Origin: DAINPP01 sp963667315
GTDB taxonomy: Bacteria > Thermotogota > Thermotogae > MWEM01
Assembly: GCA_963667315.1 (NCBI GenBank)
Contig: OY763325.1
Coordinates: forward strand, 3,224,001-3,288,000
Length of the DNA: 64,000 bases
Direction of reading: 5' to 3'
Position 1 is the first letter of the stretch; every line of letters starts with the position of its first letter. This document shows, piece after piece, positions 26,871-35,147 of this stretch. The notes below the pieces were generated by a model, which was not told the DNA's origin, did not search any database, and worked only from the letters and a program-made list of their open reading frames with translations. Position numbers and translations under genes: made by a program.

Positions 26871-27211
26871 TTATTATTAGCTTTTACAGTTGGTGAGAAT
26901 ATTTGGCTCAATGATTTCAAGTATTTTGATAAACAAAGGATAGAGTCATCTATCTCGCAGCATTTCAACCCGGAAGAAAAGATCAAGACGGATACCCGCT
27001 CGGGAAAGCTTTAACGGTAGAAACTGTACGATGGCAATGGCATAATATTGCCATCATGCGCGCCTTTTTCAAAGAGAGTGAGATAATCATTTCGGTTAAA
27101 TGGCAGACAGAATCGTCGTGTTGAAACATGGTGAAATTACTGACCAGGGAAGATATGAAGAATTACTCGAAACGAATCGGTTTACAGCCGTTTGTAGGAA
27201 TCGCAGATAGG
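26871..27211 (+). pseudogene. Remnant of an ABC exporter ATPase domain with internal deletion
   Basis: Translating from 26871 gives a recognisable exporter fragment: VGENIWLNDF (post Q-loop), KRIE-type helix, then WQWHNIAIMRAFFKESEIII (signature helix and start of Walker B). The sequence then jumps, in another frame, to MADRIVVLKHGEITDQGRYE (end of the ATPase) and a stop at 27210. The Walker B-to-H-loop segment (roughly 40-45 codons) is missing, and the LSGGQ itself is degenerate (TVETVRWQ). The upstream part back to ~26740 is too decayed to align by eye. It resembles the intact exporter at 22604 and shows that this locus has lost at least one exporter. Confidence 0.75.
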
Positions 27212-27259
27212 TACACATTCCGACCCTTTAACGGGTTGGATCACTGTACCCTCCCTATC
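27206..27259. other. Long imperfect hairpin between pseudogene and regulator gene
   Basis: Outer arms GATAGG-TACA and TGTA-..-CCTATC (27206-27215, 27245-27259) enclose an inner CCGACCC / GGGTTGG stem (27220-27226, 27233-27239, one G-U pair). Followed on the plus strand by CTTTTCG. Probably the old terminator of the lost exporter gene and/or of the regulator gene ending at 27255. Confidence 0.5.
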
Positions 27260-28922
27260 TTTTCGCAACAAGATCAAATATGATAAACAACTTTTTCCTC
27301 GCTTCTTCTTCAAAGAACCAGGTACACAGATAACCATCCAACTCTGAAAGCTTTATTTTCTCACAAAAACGATAAATGCTCTCATAACGGCGATCTGAAA
27401 ACCGTGTTGCCAAAGCGTCTGCAAGATCAAAATCTACCGATATCGTCTTTCCCCATGTATAATATCTGAAATACCGGTTCAGCAGCTCAAACTCTTCATT
27501 TGTTTTTAAAGAACCGTAAATCTCCATCAATTTATTCGCAGCGGAAGGCATTCCAATTAATACCATCAATGTCTCCAGTAATTCCATTCGTCCTCTGTAA
27601 AACCCGAAAGCGCTTTTGAACACTCTGTTGACGAATACCTTTGCCGAAAACCGTTTGTCTGTGAATTCGAGAAACGTTTCTCTGTCTTTCGTTAAAGAAA
27701 ATAATTGACGATATACCAAATTCTCATCGGGAGATGATAGAAAAATTCCACGTAGTAAAAACAATTCGAATGATTCATCAGACATCTGATGAATTTCCGC
27801 TCTGTTGACGTTGTATAACGCCTCTTCGTTCAACACCCACAGTACATAATTGATATCCCGTGGGTGTTTAAAAGAATAGTCCAGTTTTAAAGCCTTCACA
27901 ATTCTTTTAAGCGTTTGAATTTTAATTTTCTTTCGTTCTCCGTTCAGAATTCGGTACAGCGAAGCATGAGATATACCATGTTTCCCGGCAAAGGTATTTG
28001 GTTTTCCGATCTGTTCTCTCAGAAAATACCGAAGGGCTTTACCATTTGCGATCTCATCACGTTTTAAGGTATTTTTTTTGTGAACAAGGGCCTCTCTCCT
28101 GACCGATTGAATACCAGAACGATAAGTTTGTCTGTTCCATTCAAATGGTTTTGCATAGCGTTCATAACAATCTTCATAAAGTGTTGCAAACGCATAAAAG
28201 GACTCATAATCAACGTTCAACCGTGCAATATTCAGCTGTGTATCCAAATTGGACAGGATATCCTGTGATATTTCAGCATAGTATCCGAGATAATAGCCCA
28301 ATTCGGCTGCCATCTTTATCGCTTTTTTAAGGTCAATGGTTTTCATTTGCCAGGCGGCGTTATTGAGAGCCGGGAAGAGAAAGTTTTGCTGCTGATGTTT
28401 CAAAGCTTCCTGAAAGGTTCTGTAAAAGCCGTCCGCCAAACTTTCGTCTTTGAGAGAGAATAACTTCAATGTGTTCTGAAGTGTATCGAAGGTCTTATCA
28501 TAAGCATCTTCAAGATGTTTTTCACTCCAGGTTCTGAATTCTTTCAGTTTATTCGCCCTATGGTAAGCACTGTGGATTTTTAACTCCCTTGCCACTGCCT
28601 TGCGGCAGGAGACGGGGATCTGATCGTATTCTTTAAGCAGCTTTTTGTACAATTTTTTACAGATCGTTTCTTCTCTTCTAAATCGTGCTGCAGCAAGTTT
28701 TAACTTCAACACCAGATATTTGATCCCAACGTTTTGACATTTCTTCAAAACAATATCAAACTCAGACAATTGAGGGATACCTTCTACACTCCTTTTTAAC
28801 AAGCCGAAATACCACTTTAAATCCTTATTTTTTGTTTGATGATAAATATAATTCGTTAAGGCATTCGAATACACGTTATTTTTGGTTAATTTGAGAATTT
28901 GCGTCAGATTCGTTTTCAACAC
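27255..28922 (-). CDS. Regulator R1: 555-residue helical protein with mid-protein HTH, module 1
   Basis: No known family could be named. The protein is strongly helical throughout, without signal or membrane segments. Residues ~297-347 form a cro/C1-like helix-turn-helix (FAGKHGISHASLYRILNGERKKIKIQTLKRIVKAL), an unusual position in the middle of the chain. The ~290 residues before and ~200 after it look like alpha-solenoid (TPR-like) scaffolds with many Tyr/Leu pairs. It is a clear homologue of the protein at 30843-32510: shared VPxSCRK/IPQSCRK, FRTWSxKH, KKxTLKRDExxNxKxLR and YLCTWFFE segments. Divergent from the exporter at 29140. The start is uncertain: GTG (28922) and TTG (28919) both overlap AAAAAGGAG. 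By analogy with TPR-HTH regulators it may sense a peptide or the transported compound. Confidence 0.8.
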   Translation of the reverse strand: MLKTNLTQILKLTKNNVYSNALTNYIYHQTKNKDLKWYFGLLKRSVEGIPQLSEFDIVLKKCQNVGIKYLVLKLKLAAARFRREETICKKLYKKLLKEYDQIPVSCRKAVARELKIHSAYHRANKLKEFRTWSEKHLEDAYDKTFDTLQNTLKLFSLKDESLADGFYRTFQEALKHQQQNFLFPALNNAAWQMKTIDLKKAIKMAAELGYYLGYYAEISQDILSNLDTQLNIARLNVDYESFYAFATLYEDCYERYAKPFEWNRQTYRSGIQSVRREALVHKKNTLKRDEIANGKALRYFLREQIGKPNTFAGKHGISHASLYRILNGERKKIKIQTLKRIVKALKLDYSFKHPRDINYVLWVLNEEALYNVNRAEIHQMSDESFELFLLRGIFLSSPDENLVYRQLFSLTKDRETFLEFTDKRFSAKVFVNRVFKSAFGFYRGRMELLETLMVLIGMPSAANKLMEIYGSLKTNEEFELLNRYFRYYTWGKTISVDFDLADALATRFSDRRYESIYRFCEKIKLSELDGYLCTWFFEEEARKKLFIIFDLVAKR

Positions 28923-29020
28923 TCCTTTTTACTCAACTGTTACATAATCATTTTATTTTATCATATCCCGCTGTATTAAAGCCATACATATAATATTTCT
29001 CTCACTTGATAAATCTTCTT

Positions 29021-29108
29021 TGTTTTCAGGAAAATACAAAATCTACTGATCAAAAGCTCCTCAGAGCTTCGGCGAGACACTTGATTATCATATGAGTTCC
29101 GTTAAAAT
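29021..29108 (+). promoter_or_regulatory. Module 1 exporter promoter and upstream shared elements
   Basis: TTGATT (29081-29086), 16 bp, TAAAAT (29103-29108) is the likely promoter of the exporter at 29140. It lies in a block (ACTTGATTATCATAT then TTCC.TTAA) that is nearly repeated before the module 2 exporter. TGTTTTCAGGAA (29021-29032) is also repeated there, exactly 12 of 12. A small inverted repeat AAGCTC-CTCA-GAGCTT (29054-29069) lies between and is specific to this copy. Confidence 0.7.
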
Positions 29109-29139
29109 CAAAGTATAAAACTATCCCCGGAGGTGCTCC

Positions 29140-30720
29140 ATGAAACCCCTAAAGATTTTCACTGAAACAAACTGGAAGACAATCATGATTCTTTACATCA
29201 TCACATCCATCAGCATCTATTTATCTTATTCTGTCTCACAAAAGACTAAGGTCTTCTTTAGTACCGTAACAGATAAGACCATACCACCAGGAGGATCGGA
29301 ACAACTTATGATAATTGTCATTTTTTATGGAATTATCTTACTCATTTCCATCATTTCCGCCACGCTGACGCATAAATACCTGTATACCGGTATGCTAAGT
29401 ATTCGAAAGGCCATACTGGATCGACTATTTCATACATCTTATACCTATTTTCAACATAACCCGGTTGGGAAGATATGGGGAGAAATGGTACAGATTACAA
29501 ATATCGCCTGTCCATTCTTCCATTCCATCCTGTTCATCCCCATCAATATCGCACAGATGATCATTTATGCAGTCATTATCTTTAATACAAGCCTTCTGGG
29601 CGGAATCATCATCAGTGCCTTTTTACCGTTGATATTCATTCTGACAATCTTTGCCGGAAAAAGTTTGAAGAAGATTGAAACACAAACACTCGATCAGTAC
29701 AGAGGGATTGCTTCTATTGCTGTCGAAAGCCTTTCCATCACTAAGATGATTAAGACGACTTCAAGTTATTCGTATTTTCTGAACAACTTTTTTAACAGGC
29801 ACCACATTTTCAACAAAACAGTTGTAAAAGGGGCGACTGTCAGATCATATGTTGAAATGGTGCAAAATACCATTGTCGTGATTGCTCCGTTGATCATCGT
29901 TTTCATCATTTCGATCAATCCGGCTATGGATTCTCTGACAACCGGAGAACTCGTCATACTGTATACTTTTACCCCCTTGTTCTTCAATGCATTCAAGAGT
30001 TTCTACTCAAGACTTTTCAACTTCTTCGGAGTCAAACCCAGTTTAAATGCTATCAATGAGATGCTTTCTCTCAAACAGGAGGGCTTTGGTTTACGGATAC
30101 CAAAAAATAAAATTTCTCTGAAGATAAAAGATTTTTATTATTCGATTGGTGAGAAAAAAATTCAATTACCTGATTTTGAGATTTTTCCGGGAAGCAAAAT
30201 CCTCATCGCCGGAGAAAGCGGGATGGGGAAGAGTACCTTCTTCAACTGTATTACCGGAATCTACGATGATTGTCATGAATCAATCTTTCTTGATGGTATC
30301 AGTATCAAAGACTATGATCTCGGTGAGCTCAGAAAGAAAATTATTCTGGTCAGTCAGGAAAATATGATTTTCACTGGAACTCTTGAGGACAATCTCCTGA
30401 TGGGGTTATCCGATGACATTTCTTTTCATGATGTAAAAAGGATTATTGAGTTACTGAATCTGGAAGAGTTGAACACCCGAAACGAGATTAACAAAGACAA
30501 ACTTTCCGGGGGTGAGAAGGCGAGGATCAATCTTGCCCAGGCACTTGTGAGAAAACCTGAAGTGCTATTGATAGATGAGACACTTTCTTCTGTTGACGAA
30601 GCCTTTGAAAGAGATATTATTGAAAGCATTATTGACAGTAATCCTGAGATGAGTGTGGTTTATATCACACACAGAATTTCGGTCCAGAGCTTGTTCGATC
30701 GAGTGATTCAGCTGATTTGA
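29140..30720 (+). CDS. ABC exporter E1, fused membrane and ATPase domains, module 1
   Basis: 526 residues. Membrane helices in residues ~15-320 (MILYIITSISIYLSY, LMIIVIFYGIILLISIIS, IIISAFLPLIFILTIF, VIAPLIIVFIISI), then a compact ATPase: Walker A GESGMGKST, Q-loop VSQENMIFTGTLEDNL, signature LSGGEKARINLAQAL, Walker B LLIDETLSSVDEA with the catalytic Glu present, H-loop YITHRIS. Short for the family (usually 570-600) because linker and C-terminal tail are minimal. No C39 peptidase domain. Homologue of the exporter at 32815. Start ATG follows CCGGAGGTG. Expected to act as a dimer in the inner membrane; substrate unknown. Confidence 0.9.
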   Translation: MKPLKIFTETNWKTIMILYIITSISIYLSYSVSQKTKVFFSTVTDKTIPPGGSEQLMIIVIFYGIILLISIISATLTHKYLYTGMLSIRKAILDRLFHTSYTYFQHNPVGKIWGEMVQITNIACPFFHSILFIPINIAQMIIYAVIIFNTSLLGGIIISAFLPLIFILTIFAGKSLKKIETQTLDQYRGIASIAVESLSITKMIKTTSSYSYFLNNFFNRHHIFNKTVVKGATVRSYVEMVQNTIVVIAPLIIVFIISINPAMDSLTTGELVILYTFTPLFFNAFKSFYSRLFNFFGVKPSLNAINEMLSLKQEGFGLRIPKNKISLKIKDFYYSIGEKKIQLPDFEIFPGSKILIAGESGMGKSTFFNCITGIYDDCHESIFLDGISIKDYDLGELRKKIILVSQENMIFTGTLEDNLLMGLSDDISFHDVKRIIELLNLEELNTRNEINKDKLSGGEKARINLAQALVRKPEVLLIDETLSSVDEAFERDIIESIIDSNPEMSVVYITHRISVQSLFDRVIQLI

Positions 30721-30770
30721 CTTTTTGTTGATTTTGAAATTATCACATATAAATCTCTTATTTTATCTAT

Positions 30771-30822
30771 TCTTGAGAGAGCGGCGACCAAAAGGCGAAT
30801 GGGGTGGGTACCTCTCCCAAGA
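30771..30822. other. GC-rich structured element between convergent modules
   Basis: Arms 30771-30781 and 30812-30822 pair over 10 of 11 positions (CTTGAGAGAG against CTCTCCCAAG, one mismatch). The ~30-nt loop is strikingly GC-rich (GCGGCGACC ... GGGGTGGG) in an AT-rich gap. It lacks a T-run in either direction. It may be a terminator-like barrier between the convergent exporter and regulator genes or a structured RNA. Confidence 0.45.
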
Positions 30823-30842
30823 GTAGACTTTATAGTGGTTCT

Positions 30843-32510
30843 TCAACTTAAATTTAAACATCGAATCAGCTGTTCGCGTTCCTCACCTTCAAAAAACCAT
30901 GTGCACAGATATCCCGTCAATTCTTTGAACTTCATCCTCTCACAAAAACAAAAGATATTTTCATACTCAGGATCATCAAATCTTTTCCCAAGTACCGCTT
31001 CCACATTGGGATCAAGATTTACAGCTGAAACTCTGCTGTATTCCCTGAGGTATCTATTTATAATTTCTATCTCTTTATTTGTCTTGAGTGCTGTATACAG
31101 TGTAATCAATTTTTGCTTGGTCTGTTCATCCATCTGTTCAAACAATTTGTCAAACAATGCACTTCTTCCTCTATAAAAGACAGATTCATTATAAAAACAG
31201 CGGTTAATAAATACCCTTCTCGATATATCTTTTTTGAGATAATCAAGAAAACTCATTCTGTCTTTCACGAGTGAAAGCATCTTGCAATAATCCAGTGAGT
31301 CATCGTGCAGTGTGATAAAGATACCTCTTATCAGGACTACTGACAATTCATCCTCTGGCAATTCCACGATTTTTTCAGCATGTTGCTTAAAGACCTCTTC
31401 TGCTTTCATAACTCTCAACACATCATTAATCTCTTTTGGGTTTTCAAAAGACGGTGTTATCTTCAAAGCTTCTATAAATTTCTTCAGCGTCTTAATCAGA
31501 ACAACGGAACTATCACCATTCAACACCCTGTAAATGGTTGTATGCGATAAACCATATTTATTAATAAAAGCATTTGTCCTTCCGATCTTCTCTTTTAGGA
31601 ATTCCCGGAGCTTCTTTGTGTTGGAAACTTCATCACGCTTGAGTGTCTTTTTCCTTCTGACGGGTGCATATTTACGAGCCAATCTTATCAAAGGTCGATA
31701 CAACTTCCTGAGCTGGGGATCATCCTTTGTAAACTTCTCATAGTAATAATCCGTAATACTTGCCAATTCGAAAAGGCTTTCATAATCCTGATTCTGTTTC
31801 GCTATCTGCATAAGCGTTCCAGACACTATCAGGACAACCTGATGTGATTCACTGTAAACACCGGCATAATATGCCAGTTCTTCTGAGATTTCGATCGCTT
31901 CAATCAGATTTGTTTTTAATATACAGACAACTGCGTTGTTGAGATCTCCCAGAATACGGATGGGGTCGGATTGATTCAGGCTTCTTTTAGAGGATTTGTA
32001 AAAGGAGTCTGATGCCATGAACGAATCTTTCTCCAACAGACTAATGGCATTCGAATGCATGTTGAAAATGATGTCGAGTTCATTTTCCGTATGTTTTTGA
32101 CTCCATGTCCTGAACACCTTCATATCTCCGTTGTGATTAAACACCTTGTTGTATTTTAATGCCTTTCCGACAGTTTTCCGACAGGATTGAGGAATGTGAC
32201 CGAATTCTTTGATCAGTTTCAGGTACAGCTTTTTGTTTATGGCTTTTTGATCGCTTTTAAACCGTGTCATACCAAGCTGCTTTGCCAGCAGGAGATATTT
32301 GATACCTGTACTTTTGCACGCTTTGATCGCTTTGTTGAGTTTTTTTACTGTATCATCTGAAACCCCTGTAAGCGGTTTATTTGAAAGTTCAAGCCAAACT
32401 TGTAAATCTGCATTTTCTGAATTTTTTTGCAGATAGTTTCTGATCGCCTGTGAGTACAGGGTATTTTCCAATGATTTTAAAATCTGATCCAGATTCGTTT
32501 GTGTCACCAC
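30843..32510 (-). CDS. Regulator R2: 555-residue helical protein with mid-protein HTH, module 2
   Basis: Homologue of the protein at 27255-28922 over its whole length and exactly equal in length (555). The helix-turn-helix is at ~301-351 (FINKYGLSHTTIYRVLNGDSSVVLIKTLKKF). Shared blocks: NLxQIL near the N-terminus, GIKYLxL, IPxSCRK, FRTWSxKH, TLKRDExxNxKKLR, FLLRGIF/VVLIRGIF, FYRGR and YLCTWFFExE at the C-terminus. No membrane segment or catalytic motif. Divergent from the exporter at 32815. Start is uncertain: GTG at 32510 or the adjacent GTG at 32507; both abut AGGTG. Likely a transcriptional regulator of the neighbouring exporter; ligand unknown. Confidence 0.8.
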   Translation of the reverse strand: MVTQTNLDQILKSLENTLYSQAIRNYLQKNSENADLQVWLELSNKPLTGVSDDTVKKLNKAIKACKSTGIKYLLLAKQLGMTRFKSDQKAINKKLYLKLIKEFGHIPQSCRKTVGKALKYNKVFNHNGDMKVFRTWSQKHTENELDIIFNMHSNAISLLEKDSFMASDSFYKSSKRSLNQSDPIRILGDLNNAVVCILKTNLIEAIEISEELAYYAGVYSESHQVVLIVSGTLMQIAKQNQDYESLFELASITDYYYEKFTKDDPQLRKLYRPLIRLARKYAPVRRKKTLKRDEVSNTKKLREFLKEKIGRTNAFINKYGLSHTTIYRVLNGDSSVVLIKTLKKFIEALKITPSFENPKEINDVLRVMKAEEVFKQHAEKIVELPEDELSVVLIRGIFITLHDDSLDYCKMLSLVKDRMSFLDYLKKDISRRVFINRCFYNESVFYRGRSALFDKLFEQMDEQTKQKLITLYTALKTNKEIEIINRYLREYSRVSAVNLDPNVEAVLGKRFDDPEYENIFCFCERMKFKELTGYLCTWFFEGEEREQLIRCLNLS

Positions 32511-32685
32511 CTGTTTTCTTTTTCTTTACTCAGAAGAATTGTTTTGTTGAATCAGCTTTATATAGAGGCTATCATACGTTTTTTTCCCGCATAAATATGA
32601 TTACTGATGATAAATTTGTCTAAATCGGGTAGAATATTTCTGATAATTCCTTTTAAAAGCTAACGGTATATCTGTCTAATCATAG

Positions 32686-32782
32686 TGTTTTCAGGAATAT
32701 CTCAACACATGAAGAAGTTCTAAAAGAGGTACAATCATTTAAATGCGAAACCACTTGATTATCATATCATTTCCTTTAAGAT
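32686..32782 (+). promoter_or_regulatory. Module 2 exporter promoter and upstream shared elements
   Basis: TTGATT (32755-32760), 16 bp, TAAGAT (32777-32782). The block GCGAAACCACTTGATTATCA matches module 1 (GCGAGAC-ACTTGATTATCA) with one substitution and one gap. TGTTTTCAGGAA (32686-32697) is identical to the copy in module 1. Distance from TTGATT to the exporter start codon is 60 bp here and 59 bp in module 1. The remaining 32511-32685 stretch is AT-rich and shows nothing clear. Confidence 0.7.
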
Positions 32783-32814
32783 TGTAGCATATGGAGTTTA
32801 AAGGAGGTATTCTT

Positions 32815-34395
32815 TTGTCTTTAGTCAGGATCTTTTTTCAGAAAAACAAGTTAAATACCTTGTTGAAAATTATATTGGCTTTGTTCACCGGATTGGTGTC
32901 GTATCTCGTTTCGGATGAATTAAAAATAATATTTAACGAGGCTATTCTCAACAATCAGCTACCCGTTTTTTCCACCCATCTGATACAGGTTATCATTTTC
33001 TTTGTTACGCTGTTCCTGATGAATGTGTTCTCTTCCGTTATAACTAATAGGATTAGTTGGACGGGGGCACAGAACATCGTCGTATATTCGATTCGGAAAT
33101 TATTGAATACGGATTACAGTTTTTTTCTGACACAACCGCCAGCGGCCATCTGGACGGAAGTCAACATGTCAGCCCAGCAGTCCGCAGGATTTTACGCTTC
33201 TTTCGTTGAACTTTCATCGTATCTCATCGAGTTTCTGGTCTATGGTTTTATCATCATTAATTTAAGCCCGTATGCAGCCCTTTTTTCCCTCCTTGTGATT
33301 CCTTTGTCATTTCTGCTGACTTTCTGGATGCAGAAGAAACTAAGCGCTTGGCGTATGAAGATGATGGATGCATCAAAAGATTCTTCAGCCGTTGCGATAG
33401 AAACGATTACCGGGATAAAGGATGTCAAGGCTAAAAATGCTTATACTTTTTTCACTGAGAAACTGGAACAAAAACAATCCGAACTCGTTTCAACCGTTGT
33501 CACATCTTCTTTTTATGAGAATTATTGGGTTAGCATCACAACTCTTGTGAGTTCTATTGCACCGCTTCTTGTTATATATCTGCTCATGAGGATTGCCACT
33601 GTTGTTCCCTCAAAACCCGGAGACATTATCATTCTCTATTCGTTTATTCCTCTATTTCTCTCCAGTTTTAAGAAAATCTATTCGATAGTTCTGACTTATT
33701 TCTCGGCTCATCCTTTTATAAAAACTTCAGAGAAATATTGTTCTCTTGCAGAGGAAGTTTCCGGGAAACAAAAGATTGAACATTTTGAAGAGCTTGAAAC
33801 GAAAGGCTGCCTTGTCGAATACGAGAACGGTCAAATCGTCGATATCCCGGACCTGTTGATTCATAGAGGCGAAAAAGTTCTCATTGTGGGAGAAAGCGGT
33901 ATCGGGAAATCCACATTGTTCAACATTCTACTGGGATTGATAAAGGGTTTTTCCGGTTCTCTAAAGGTCAACAACATCCCTGTTCGAGAAATAGATATCA
34001 GACCGTTCAGAAGAATAACCGGAATATCATTCCAGGGAAGTGGTGTTTTCAGTCTGTCACTAAAAGAAAATGTTTTACTTGGAGAAAAAGGTCAAGTGGA
34101 TTTCGAACAAATCATCCGCATGACACAACTGGAAAGGCAGCTGAATGATAAAGGTGATCAGATTCTCAACATCAATAATTTATCCGGCGGTGAAAGATCC
34201 AGAATTTCTCTCGCTCAGAATCTGATCAGAAACCCGGAACTGATCCTGATAGACGAATCTCTTTCAAGTGTGGATGAAGCAATGGAAGCTGAAATCATTT
34301 CAACAATCATCTCTGAATTTAAGAACAGCACCATCATCTGCATCAGTCACAGAAAACGTTCTGCGGAATATTTTGACAGGGTTATCAAGTTCTGA
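32815..34395 (+). CDS. ABC exporter E2, fused membrane and ATPase domains, module 2
   Basis: 526 residues from TTG at 32815, preceded by AAAGGAGG at 7-bp spacing. An in-frame ATG at 32791 would be essentially leaderless given the promoter and would place the ribosome site inside the gene. With the TTG start the length equals module 1's exporter exactly. Membrane helices occupy ~10-300. ATPase: Walker A GESGIGKST, Q-loop SFQGSGVFSLSLKENV, signature LSGGERSRISLAQNL, Walker B LILIDESLSSVDEA, H-loop CISHRKRS. No peptidase domain. Probably forms a homodimer, or a heterodimer with the module 1 exporter. Confidence 0.88.
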   Translation: MSLVRIFFQKNKLNTLLKIILALFTGLVSYLVSDELKIIFNEAILNNQLPVFSTHLIQVIIFFVTLFLMNVFSSVITNRISWTGAQNIVVYSIRKLLNTDYSFFLTQPPAAIWTEVNMSAQQSAGFYASFVELSSYLIEFLVYGFIIINLSPYAALFSLLVIPLSFLLTFWMQKKLSAWRMKMMDASKDSSAVAIETITGIKDVKAKNAYTFFTEKLEQKQSELVSTVVTSSFYENYWVSITTLVSSIAPLLVIYLLMRIATVVPSKPGDIIILYSFIPLFLSSFKKIYSIVLTYFSAHPFIKTSEKYCSLAEEVSGKQKIEHFEELETKGCLVEYENGQIVDIPDLLIHRGEKVLIVGESGIGKSTLFNILLGLIKGFSGSLKVNNIPVREIDIRPFRRITGISFQGSGVFSLSLKENVLLGEKGQVDFEQIIRMTQLERQLNDKGDQILNINNLSGGERSRISLAQNLIRNPELILIDESLSSVDEAMEAEIISTIISEFKNSTIICISHRKRSAEYFDRVIKF

Positions 34396-34455
34396 TACGT
34401 TAGCAATAACGCTTCTCATTCGTAGCAGATCTGTTCAATATATTATTTATCATTC

Positions 34456-34464
34456 TGGTATAAT
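34456..34464 (+). promoter_or_regulatory. Extended -10 promoter of the DUF2812 gene
   Basis: TGGTATAAT (34456-34464, TGn-TATAAT) 33 bp upstream of the ATG; a weak -35 (TTCAAT, 34434-34439). Confidence 0.6.
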
Positions 34465-34497
34465 TGCTTACACACAGAAGAAGTCCGGGGAGGTTCC

Positions 34498-35103
34498 ATG
34501 CGTAAATTCGTCCGCAAATATTTTTTCAACTTTATCGAACCACAGAAACAATGGCTGAATGCGATGTCGAAAGCGGGATATCGTCTCGTCGGGGTATCTC
34601 CTTTTGGCTATACCTTTGAAGAATGTGAAAAGGGAGAATATGTTTACAAAGTCGTTTATCGCGGGTATATCAGGCGGGAACGCAGTGAACCGTATATGGA
34701 TAAACTGTTTGAATGCGGTTATAATGTCTTTATCAAGGGGTTGAATCGGAATATGTCATCAGATGTACTCAGGCAGCGTCATCTTGAAGGCACTTTATAC
34801 AATCCGAAATTCTCACCAAGAGACGGTTATAAGGATCTTCTGATCATTGAAAAAAAGAACGACGGGAAACCTTTTGAAACCATCCAGCCAAAGGGACACA
34901 ATATAAGAGATTTAAAATACATGAGAAATATCGGCTGGTTTATGATGGTGCTGTTCACTGCCTTGATCATTTCAACAGCCCTGGATGGAAACCCTATTGC
35001 AATCGCTTTTTCTGTTTTGTCCTGTTTGCCGTTTTATTTCGGGATACGGCTGACGTATGTTGTCAGTAAGATTTCGTCGTCAAAGAAGCCGTTAAATCTA
35101 TAA
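34498..35103 (+). CDS. DUF2812 domain membrane protein
   Basis: 201 residues. The N-terminal ~100 residues match DUF2812 in pattern: KQWLNAMSKAGYRLVGVSPFGYTFEECEKGEYVYKVVYR (EKWLNxMAxKGxxLxxxxxxxYxFE-type). Two membrane helices follow near residues 142-162 and 165-185. DUF2812 proteins often accompany PadR-type regulators and have no established function. Here it follows the exporter modules but has its own promoter. RBS GGGGAGG. Confidence 0.8.
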   Translation: MRKFVRKYFFNFIEPQKQWLNAMSKAGYRLVGVSPFGYTFEECEKGEYVYKVVYRGYIRRERSEPYMDKLFECGYNVFIKGLNRNMSSDVLRQRHLEGTLYNPKFSPRDGYKDLLIIEKKNDGKPFETIQPKGHNIRDLKYMRNIGWFMMVLFTALIISTALDGNPIAIAFSVLSCLPFYFGIRLTYVVSKISSSKKPLNL

Positions 35104-35105
35104 AA

Positions 35106-35140
35106 AAACCACCCTCTCTGAGTTTCGGAGCGGGTGGTTT
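35106..35140. terminator. Bidirectional terminator between DUF2812 and SagB-type genes
   Basis: AAACCACCC / GGGTGGTTT (35106-35114, 35132-35140) with a 17-nt loop that may fold further; A-run before and T-run after, so it can work on both strands. Confidence 0.82.
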
Positions 35141-35147
35141 TATCATA

